Shown piece by piece: positions 9,752-16,634 of a DNA stretch of 64,000 bases. Position 1 is the first letter of the stretch. Every line of letters begins with the position of its first letter. The translations under genes were made by a program, and so were the position numbers. Source of the DNA: Methyloceanibacter methanicus (GTDB lineage Bacteria; Pseudomonadota; Alphaproteobacteria; Rhizobiales; Methyloligellaceae); contig NZ_LPWG01000004.1 in the NCBI RefSeq assembly GCF_001723285.1, positions 62,001-126,000 on the forward strand, in the 5' to 3' direction. The notes beneath the pieces were generated by a model. That model made no database searches, had not been told where the DNA came from, and saw nothing but the letters and a program-made list of their open reading frames with translations.

Positions 9752-11340
9752 TCAAGGGCTCGTCTTCGCGAGGCTTCCATTGATTGGTTTGCGCTGGGGT
9801 GCCGGTGTCGGAGCCTCGTCGGGCGACGATGGCGTTGCCGCGGACTCCGACGACGTCGCTTCCTTCTTGACGGCGGCGGAAAGGCCGTCGAGCTTGTAGA
9901 CGTCTTTGAAGGTCTGCAGTGTCCCCGCATCGTCCACCACGGCGGTGAAATAGGTCATGTGGACGGGAATCGGCTTGGTGAGCTTGACCCGGCTCGTCTT
10001 TCCGCTCGCGATCTGCTGGCGGACATTCGCGGCGCTCGAGCCATTGCTCGCGGCCAGAATGCGCACGGCCAATTTGTCAGCATTGTCGACGCGCGGGTCC
10101 TTGTCGCCCTCCGCTCGCGTATCCCGGGCGAACTTGCCGTGGAAGGTCGTGTCGCGCATGAAGACCTTGCGGTCGTTCGGATAGAGAAACTGTACCTTGC
10201 CCATGATGTTCGTGCGGCCCGGTTTCTGCACGAAGGTGAGAGTCGACACGTTGACCTTCTTCCAATCGATCGTCTTGGGATCGACCGTCTTGCCGCCGCG
10301 TTTCACGGTCAGCCCGTACTGATCGAGGATGGCCGTGTTGCCGCTGCCGCCGAAGAAGGATCCGGCGCCCCGGAGCTTGGGAAGAACGTCGCGGCGGATG
10401 ACGTAGGAGGGGACGATGCGTTCCGGGTTGAGCACGATCTCGGTCATGTCCGCCGTCAAGATCGGGGTCGGCGAGCCAGCCGCGCCGACGACGACCTTCT
10501 CCGATTCGACCGTCTTGCCGTCTTCAACCACGTGCAGCATGAATTCGGGAATGTTGAGCCAAACATAACTGGCCCCGAGCTGCTCGGGCATCCAGCGCCA
10601 GCGGTCCATGTTGCGGCGCAGGAGCAAATCTTCGTCTTCGGACTTCGCCTTGCCCAGCACCGTGCGCAACTTCGCGAACTGCTCGTGCTTGGGGTGAAGA
10701 CCGAGGAGAACCGTATCGGGCGCAGACGCAACTGCCAGTTCCTTGAGCACCTCTTCGGGCGGACGAACGGCCGGGCTGTACTCGTAAAGTTCGCTGATCT
10801 CCTTGGGCGCCACCAAGCCGCCGCGTGCGGCGCGGGCATATTTCAGAGCGGCGAGACTGATCGCCAGCTCCGTGGCCGCTTGGTCCTCCGCCGTGCTGGG
10901 TTCGTAGTCCTTGGGTGGAACCGGGAAGGCCGTTGGATCGAGCCCCCATTCGTCCGCGCTGGCGACGACCTTCAGGACGGCCTCGCCATTGTCCGAGAGC
11001 CCCGCGGTCGTGAGCCATAAAGCCGGCCCGGTGCGCGTCTCGTAAAACGCTCTCAGCGCTGCGATATCATCCGTATGCTGCTCTTTTTCCACGCTCGGCT
11101 TTTCGAGCTGCACCTTAATCTCATCGGCGATGAGCAGTTCCTGCGGGGGCGCTCCGGCAGTCTCGTCCTCCTCGTCAAGGGGCTTTGCAGCGCCGCGCCG
11201 GGATGGTCGGGAATCTGGAGAATGACCGCTTCGTCAGCGAGCGCCGGCACACTCTGAGCCGACGCCGCCAGGCCGAACAGAAGCGCAAGGGCGAAGCCAC
11301 CCAGGTCCTTCAGGATCGCGACTGAAACACGCCCACGCAT
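9752..11340 (-). CDS. YcbB-type L,D-transpeptidase-like protein without catalytic SHGC motif; frameshift near N-terminus
   Basis: A secreted protein with the L,D-transpeptidase scaffold and YkuD-like domain (NMDRWRWMPEQLGASYVWLN, PTPILTADMTEIVLNPERIV, VQFLYPNDRKVFMRDTTFHG). Where active enzymes have SHGCVR and HDTPS, this reads EGDKDPRVDNADKLAVRIL and MRDTTFHG. No other frame encodes the catalytic Cys, so it looks like a pseudoenzyme. The signal peptide starts at ATG 11340 (MRGRVSVAILKDLGGFALAL...ALADEA). A one-base loss at about 11199 moves the rest into another frame (AKPLDEEDETAGAPPQELL...VQLEKPSVEKEQ); the later frame on its own would start at GTG 11113. It is divergent from nadA. Confidence 0.75.
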
Positions 11341-11489
11341 CCTACAAACCCCGCTTATGGCGACAGGGTAGTCCGGGTTACCCCTTTCTGCCAACCGGAA
11401 CTCCCCCCGGCATCGGCCTGCCACATGCAGGCGGGACTTCGAGTAACGCCTTGAACGGCCGCATGAAAATTGTGCGAAGCAGCGACGCC

Positions 11490-11517
11490 TTGAAGAATAA
11501 GGACAATTGCCTATACT
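11490..11517 (+). promoter_or_regulatory. candidate nadABC promoter
   Basis: TTGAAG (11490-11495) and TATACT (11512-11517) are separated by 16 bases and form a good sigma-70-like promoter pointing at nadA. The -10 box is embedded in the first inverted repeat, so a protein bound there would block RNA polymerase. The resulting leader would be about 110 bases. Inferred from sequence only. Confidence 0.5.
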
Positions 11518-11530
11518 CACTGTGAGAATA
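11512..11530. promoter_or_regulatory. putative NadQ operator 1
   Basis: An inverted repeat TATACTCA-CTG-TGAGAATA with one mismatch between 8-base arms. It shares the TATACTCA/TGAG core with the second site at 11592-11612 and overlaps the candidate -10 element. I infer that it is the binding site of the NadQ-like regulator encoded at 3766-4791. Binding is not shown by sequence alone. Confidence 0.6.
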
Positions 11531-11556
11531 GCGCCAACAAGCTTGGACGAGACAAC

Positions 11557-11584
11557 GCGCCGGCCTTGCGCCGGGCCTTTTTAG
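11557..11584 (+). terminator. GC hairpin plus T-run in nadA leader (terminator-like)
   Basis: The stretch GCGCCGGCCTTGCGCC followed by GGGCC and TTTTT (T-run 11578-11582) can fold into an imperfect GC stem with a bulge and looks like an intrinsic terminator. It lies between the two operators, downstream of the candidate promoter. It could attenuate nadABC or could be a coincidence of high GC. Confidence 0.35.
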
Positions 11585-11591
11585 ACCCACC

Positions 11592-11612
11592 ATATACTCA
11601 TATTGAGTATAT
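11592..11612. promoter_or_regulatory. putative NadQ operator 2
   Basis: A perfect palindrome with 9-base arms ATATACTCA and TGAGTATAT around a TAT spacer, ending 19 bases before the nadA ATG. It is centred 81 bases from operator 1, about eight helical turns, so one dimer at each site could face the same side of the DNA. The AT-rich motif stands out from the surrounding GC-rich sequence. Confidence 0.65.
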
Positions 11613-11631
11613 TTAGAGGAGGCCATCACCG

Positions 11632-12699
11632 ATGGAGTCTGTTCATACCGGGAGCCCGGAATGGGAAGCCAAGGCGCAGGCTGTCTTGCCGCCGTCCCTC
11701 GTTCCGGACCTCGCCTATACGCCCGAGGTGGCTGCCGAGACCGCGCATCTGTATGAGCGCGTCGCGCGCGTGATTCCGCCCGTCGAGTGGCCTCGATTCG
11801 CCCCTTACGTCAAAGCGATCAACGATCTGAAACAGGTCCGCAACGCCGTGGTGCTGGCGCACAACTACATGACGCCGGAGATCTACAACTGCGTCGCCGA
11901 TGTCGTCGGCGACTCGCTGCAGCTCGCTCGCGAAGCCGCGAAAGCGGACGCGGAGGTGATCGTGCAGGGCGGCGTGCATTTCATGGCCGAGACGTCGAAG
12001 CTGCTCAATCCCGACAAGAAGGTCCTGATCCCCGATCTGCGCGCCGGCTGTTCGCTGGCGGAGTCGATCACGGGCGAGGACGTCCGCGCGCTGCGCGAGG
12101 CCTATCCCGGCGTTCCCGTGGTGACCTATGTGAACACCTCGGCCGACGTGAAAGCGGAGTCCGATATCTGCTGCACGTCGTCGAACGCCGTGCGCGTGGT
12201 CGAGTCGCTCGGCGCGAAGCGCGTGATCATGATCCCCGACGAGTTCCTCGCCAAATGGGTCCAGACCCAGACGGATGTGGAGATCATTACCTGGAAGGGG
12301 CACTGCGAGGTGCATGAGCGCTTCACCGCCGAGGAGCTTCGCGCCTATCGCGAAAGCGATCCCGGCGTGAAGATCATCGCCCATCCCGAATGCCCGCCCG
12401 AGGTCATCGACGAGGCCGACTTCACCGGTTCGACCTCCAGCATGATCAAATGGGTCGAGGACAATCAGCCCTCCAAGGTGCTGCTGGTGACCGAGTGCTC
12501 CATGAGCGACAACGTGGCCGTGGAGGCGCCGAACACGGAGTTCGTGCGCCCCTGCAATCTCTGCCCGCACATGAAGCGCATCACGCTGCCGAAGATCCTC
12601 GATAGCCTCATCTTCATGAAGGAAGAAGTGATCATCGATCCGGCCGTCATCGAGCCGGCCCGCGCCGCCGTCGAGCGGATGATCAATCTCAATCACTAG
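11632..12699 (+). CDS. nadA: quinolinate synthase
   Basis: A 355-residue quinolinate synthase that condenses iminoaspartate with dihydroxyacetone phosphate in de novo NAD synthesis. The three cysteines that bind the 4Fe-4S cluster appear in [22 protein letters not shown] and [11 protein letters not shown]. Substrate-binding motifs include AHNYMTPEI and [19 protein letters not shown]. The ATG at 11632 follows a strong AGAGGAGG. It is the first gene of nadABC, 34 bases before nadB, and sits behind the two operators described here. Confidence 0.96.
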   Translation: MESVHTGSPEWEAKAQAVLPPSLVPDLAYTPEVAAETAHLYERVARVIPPVEWPRFAPYVKAINDLKQVRNAVVLAHNYMTPEIYNCVADVVGDSLQLAREAAKADAEVIVQGGVHFMAETSKLLNPDKKVLIPDLRAGCSLAESITGEDVRALREAYPGVPVVTYVNTSADVKAESDICCTSSNAVRVVESLGAKRVIMIPDEFLAKWVQTQTDVEIITWKGHCEVHERFTAEELRAYRESDPGVKIIAHPECPPEVIDEADFTGSTSSMIKWVEDNQPSKVLLVTECSMSDNVAVEAPNTEFVRPCNLCPHMKRITLPKILDSLIFMKEEVIIDPAVIEPARAAVERMINLNH

Positions 12700-12733
12700 C
12701 GCCACAACTCAGCCCTACGCCGAAAGGACAGCG

Positions 12734-14353
12734 ATGAACAACGGCAGCACCTCTCTTGTGCCGAACAACGCCGCCGACGGCGTGGTCGTCGTGGGCGCAG
12801 GTCTTGCGGGTCTGTTTACGGCCCTCAAGCTCGCGCCGCTCAAGGTGACCGTCATCTCGCCGGCGCCGATCGGCGAAGGTGCCTCCAGCGCTTGGGCGCA
12901 GGCCGGCATCGCCGCCGCGCTTTCTGAAGGCGATACGCCCGAGGACCATGCGGCCGACACCGTGCGCGCTGGCGCAGGTTTGGTCGACGAGGCGGTGGCG
13001 CTGCTGATGGCACGGGAGGCGCGCGCGCGGATCGAGGACCTGCTGCAGTACGGGGTGCCGTTCGACAAGGATCTCGAGGGCCGGCTGACCTTCGGCCATG
13101 AGGCCGCGCACCGCACCAATCGTATTTTGCATGTGAAGGGCGACAGGGCGGGCCGCGCCATCATGGGCGCGATCACCGCCGCGGTTCGAAAGACGCCGTC
13201 GATCACCGTGCTCGAGGGCGTGGCCGCGCGCGACCTGGTCGTGCGGAACGGGCGGGCGCAGGGCGTCGTCCTTGCCCCGACCGGCGAAGATTCGCAGACA
13301 CACACTTTCGTTTTGCCCACGCGCGCCGTGGTGCTCGCGACTGGCGGTGCCGGCCACATTTATTCGGTGACCACCAACCCCGTCGAAGCGCGGGGCGAAG
13401 GCGTCGCCATTGCAGCCCGTGCCGGCGCAGTGATCGCCGATGCGGAGTTCGTTCAATTCCATCCCACCGCGATCGATATCGGCCGCGATCCGGCGCCGCT
13501 TGCCACCGAGGCGCTTCGGGGCGCGGGCGCGCTGCTCATCAACCGCAAGGGCGAGCGCTTCATGCGCGCGGTGCATGAAGACGCCGAGCTCGGCCCGCGC
13601 GACGTGGTGGCGCGCGCCGTCCATCGCGAGGTCGTCGGCGGACGCGGCGCGTTTCTCGACTGCCGTCCCATCGGCCCCGGCATCGCCGAGGAATTCCCGA
13701 CGGTCGTTTCGACCTGCCGGTCGGCCGGGATCGACCCCGGCGCAAGAACCCATCCCCGTGCGCCGGCAGCGCATTACCACATGGGCGGTATCCTGGTGGA
13801 CGTGCAGGGCCGCAGCACCGTCGATGGCTTGTGGGCCTGCGGCGAGGTGACCTCCACGGGCGCGCACGGCGCCAATCGCCTTGCCTCGAACTCCCTGCTG
13901 GAGGCGGTCGTGTTCGGCGCGCGCGTGGCCGAGGACATCGCCACCGCCCTGCCCCCGCTGCCACCGCAGACTCTGCAGGCGGTCGCGCGCGGCAGCGTGC
14001 CGGCGCAGCCGAACGCGAGGCGGAGCGGACGCTGCGCGAGACCATGTCGGCAAAAGTGGGCGTGGTCCGGGACGCGGAAGGGCTCTCCGAAGCGCTCGGC
14101 ACCATCGTCGCGCTGGAGCGCGACAACGAGGGCGACCCGCAACTTGCGAACAGCTCGTCACGCAAAATTCGTCGCCGCGGCGGCCTTCGCGCGGACCGAA
14201 AGCCGCGGCGCGAATTTCCGCAGCGACTACCCGGGGCCCGACGAGGCGCAAGCACACCGCAGCATGTGGACCCTGAAAGACGCCGACGCGATCGCGCGTG
14301 AGGCTGCGGGGATCGCCAGCCCGCCGCGCCTGCGGATCGTCAGCCAAGGATAG
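12734..14353 (+). CDS. nadB: L-aspartate oxidase, with an internal out-of-frame block
   Basis: A 539-codon open frame for the FAD enzyme that oxidises aspartate to iminoaspartate for NadA. Motifs are VVVGAGLAGLFTALKL, SSAWAQAGIAAALSEG, HRTNRILHVKGD, LATGGAGHIYSVTTNP and GAHGANRLASNSLLEA. Between about 13990 and 14155 the open frame reads non-family sequence, while the adjacent frame encodes the expected helical domain (EREAERTLRETMSAKVGVV, LSEALGTIVALERDNEGD). The frame then returns for AKFVAAAAFARTESRGANF. So a one-base loss and a one-base gain compensate each other. As given, some 55 residues of the C-terminal helical region are scrambled. Confidence 0.93.
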   Translation: MNNGSTSLVPNNAADGVVVVGAGLAGLFTALKLAPLKVTVISPAPIGEGASSAWAQAGIAAALSEGDTPEDHAADTVRAGAGLVDEAVALLMAREARARIEDLLQYGVPFDKDLEGRLTFGHEAAHRTNRILHVKGDRAGRAIMGAITAAVRKTPSITVLEGVAARDLVVRNGRAQGVVLAPTGEDSQTHTFVLPTRAVVLATGGAGHIYSVTTNPVEARGEGVAIAARAGAVIADAEFVQFHPTAIDIGRDPAPLATEALRGAGALLINRKGERFMRAVHEDAELGPRDVVARAVHREVVGGRGAFLDCRPIGPGIAEEFPTVVSTCRSAGIDPGARTHPRAPAAHYHMGGILVDVQGRSTVDGLWACGEVTSTGAHGANRLASNSLLEAVVFGARVAEDIATALPPLPPQTLQAVARGSVPAQPNARRSGRCARPCRQKWAWSGTRKGSPKRSAPSSRWSATTRATRNLRTARHAKFVAAAAFARTESRGANFRSDYPGPDEAQAHRSMWTLKDADAIAREAAGIASPPRLRIVSQG

Positions 14354-14397
14354 GTCCGGTTCCGCCGCGCGGTCCCGGAATCACGGAGAGGCGTCCC

Positions 14398-15246
14398 ATG
14401 GACTACCCGCTTCCCGAATATTTGGTGGAAAAGGCGGTACGCGAGGCCCTCGCAGAAGACTTGGGCCTTGCCGGCGACATCACCACCGATCCGATTATCC
14501 CGGAGGACGCCAGGGGCGCCGCGGCCATCGTCGTGCGCGAACCGGGCCGTATCGCTGGACTCGATCTCGCCGAGGCCGCGTTTCGCGCGCTCGATCCCGG
14601 CGTGAAATTCGAACGTCTCTTGGACGACGGCGCCGCCGCCGAAGCGGGCGCCACGATTGCCCGCGTCGAAGGCAAGACGCGCGCGCTGCTGACGGGCGAG
14701 CGGACGGCCCTGAACTTTTTTGGGCGCCTTTGCGGGATCGCCACCCTGACGGCGGCCTTTGTCGCGAAGGTCGAAGGAACGGGCGCGCGTATCGCGGACA
14801 CGCGCAAGACGACGCCTGGACTGCGGGCCTTCGAGAAATACGCGGTGCGCTGCGGCGGCGGCGCGAACCATCGCTTCGGCCTCCATGATGCCGTGCTCGT
14901 CAAGGACAACCACATCGCCGCGGCAGGCGGGCTTGGGTCCGCCTTGGAGCGCTTACGCGCGCGTGCCGGGCACATGGTCAAGATCGAGGTCGAAGTGGAC
15001 ACCCTCGATCAGCTTCGCGATGCGTTGCAATTCCCAATCGACGCGGTGCTGCTCGACAATATGGATGTCCCGACGCTGAGAGAGGCCGTGGCCCTCGCGC
15101 AAGGCAAGGTGCTGACGGAAGCGTCTGGCGGCGTCAATCTGGAGACAGTGGCGGCAATCGCGGAAACGGGCGTCGACCTGATCTCAGTCGGAGCCCTTAC
15201 TCACTCGCCCCGTAACCTAGACTCATCACTTGAGTGGACGCCGTAG
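14398..15246 (+). CDS. nadC: nicotinate-nucleotide pyrophosphorylase (quinolinate phosphoribosyltransferase)
   Basis: A 282-residue enzyme that converts quinolinate and PRPP to nicotinate mononucleotide, the third step of the pathway. Characteristic segments are REALAEDLGLAGDITTD, TRKTTPGLRAFEKYAVRCGG, GGGANHRFGLHDAVLVKDNH and EVEVDTLDQLRDAL. It follows nadB by 44 bases with GGAGAGG upstream of the ATG, consistent with one nadABC transcript. Its last 50 bases overlap the convergent SleB-type hydrolase gene. Confidence 0.95.
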   Translation: MDYPLPEYLVEKAVREALAEDLGLAGDITTDPIIPEDARGAAAIVVREPGRIAGLDLAEAAFRALDPGVKFERLLDDGAAAEAGATIARVEGKTRALLTGERTALNFFGRLCGIATLTAAFVAKVEGTGARIADTRKTTPGLRAFEKYAVRCGGGANHRFGLHDAVLVKDNHIAAAGGLGSALERLRARAGHMVKIEVEVDTLDQLRDALQFPIDAVLLDNMDVPTLREAVALAQGKVLTEASGGVNLETVAAIAETGVDLISVGALTHSPRNLDSSLEWTP

Positions 15247-16341
15247 AACTCGTCCCGGTCACGGAACTGACGGAGTCGGTCACGGCTTGCACGGCTGACG
15301 CCAGTGACAGCGTCGGCAGGAGATAACCGGTGTCGCTATCCATATCGTCCGCATCGGTCTCGGCGTCGAGGGCGGCTTCGACCGCGTAGGGCTCTTCGCC
15401 GCGTTTCTTGTAGAAAATGTGCCGGCCGATCTTGTCGATCCGGTTCATGCGGCGGGCCCAGCGCGGCCGCACGTAGTTCGCATGATAGAAGGTCGAATAT
15501 CCGACTTCCGGCAGCCAATGCTCTCCGGCCATGAAGCTCTTGGCCAGATCCTGTGCCTTCGCCCATTGGCCCTTGTCGCGCGGATTGTCGGAATGGCCGT
15601 CGCACGTAAAGGAGAACTGGCAGCCCCGGCGGTGCTGTCCTTGGTAGACCACGCCGCAGATCGTCTGCGGGAATTTGGGACTACGCACCCGGTTGAGGAT
15701 CACTTGGGACACGGCGATCTGGCCTTTCAGCGGCTCGCCGCGCGCTTCGAAATAGATGGCCGTGGCCAGGCAGTGGCGCTCGCGCTCTTCGAACTCGGCC
15801 TGGGTCTCGCCCTTGTAACGGAAGTCCAGCGCTTCCTCGGACGGACGGTAGGCGATGTCGTGCGGATCCGGACGGAAGGCATCGACCTGGAAATCGGCAT
15901 TGAAGGGCGAGGCGTAGCCGGCCGTTTGGAATAGAGCGCTCTCAGGGGTCCGCCGCTCCGAAACGACGAGCGAGGCGGGTTTGACGGCGGCGTCCTCGCG
16001 CTCGTCTTTCTCATCGCCGGCGGCCCTCGAGAAACTCGGCATGCCGGTGAGGCTCGCCGTGACCATGGGCCGTACGGGCTGTGAGGCGGACACGGCGAAG
16101 CGGTCGGCGCGCGGGCCCTTGCCGTCTTCGTAGAACAGGCGGGCGGCCGCGGTGGAGACCATCCTGGGTTCGGGCGCGGCGGCGGTGCGAATAACGTTGG
16201 AAACGGTCCCGGGAGCGGCAGGAACAGTTCGACCTCGGCGCTGAACAGGCTGCCGGACGCAACTGCGTAACCCACACCGATGAACGGGAGCAGTACGAGC
16301 GCAGCGGCGGCGTACCACATCCGACGAACGCGTCGGCCCAT
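15197..16341 (-). CDS. SleB-type cell wall hydrolase, frameshifted near N-terminus
   Basis: A membrane-anchored or secreted hydrolase with a C-terminal Hydrolase_2 (SleB) domain: RHCLATAIYFEARGEPLKG, AVSQVILNRVRSPKFPQTIC, CQFSFTCDGHSD and GYSTFYHANYVRPRWAR. This family cleaves peptidoglycan. The natural start is ATG 16341 (MGRRVRRMWYAAAALVLLPF), with one membrane segment. A one-base loss at about 16205 shifts the rest into the frame that is open from 16318 to 15197. As given, the anchor is separated from the enzyme. Its 3' end overlaps nadC by 50 bases on the opposite strand. Confidence 0.8.
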
Positions 16342-16434
16342 TGTCCCTCCAGGTCCCCGTACGGATGGCTGACCAGTAACCCGCCTTCGCGAGCGTCCCC
16401 CTGGACCGGCCGTCCGAAACTTCTTACCCCGTCA

Positions 16435-16458
16435 AACGTGCTGATCGATCAACACGTT
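16435..16458. repeat. 24-base near-perfect palindrome upstream of the SleB gene
   Basis: Arms AACGTGCTGATC (16435-16446) and GATCAACACGTT (16447-16458) are complementary except at one position. Read as RNA from the minus strand, that position forms a G-U pair. It lies 94 bases upstream of the SleB-type gene start, in the 293-base gap after ppdK. It may be an operator or a stem-loop. No T-run follows on either strand, so a terminator is less likely. Confidence 0.45.
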
Positions 16459-16634
16459 CCCGGGGCGTCCCCAAAATTTCCCAAGCGACTGGTTGGAAGT
16501 GAACCGACGGACCGTCGGTGCAAAGCCCCCTACCGGTTCGAACCCGGGACCCCGTTGTTTGCCTTAACAAGCAGCGATTATTCTAGATCAATCTGTGCAT
16601 ATCGGCAACGCTCTACAATTTCTACAAAGACTGG

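Noticed and set aside
16504..16560. tRNA-like T-arm (CCGG-TTCGAAC-CCGG) with a nearby CCGACGG-A-CCGTCGG hairpin
   Set aside because: No matching acceptor stem, anticodon arm or CCA end can be built on either strand, so I do not call a tRNA or tmRNA piece. It might be a remnant.
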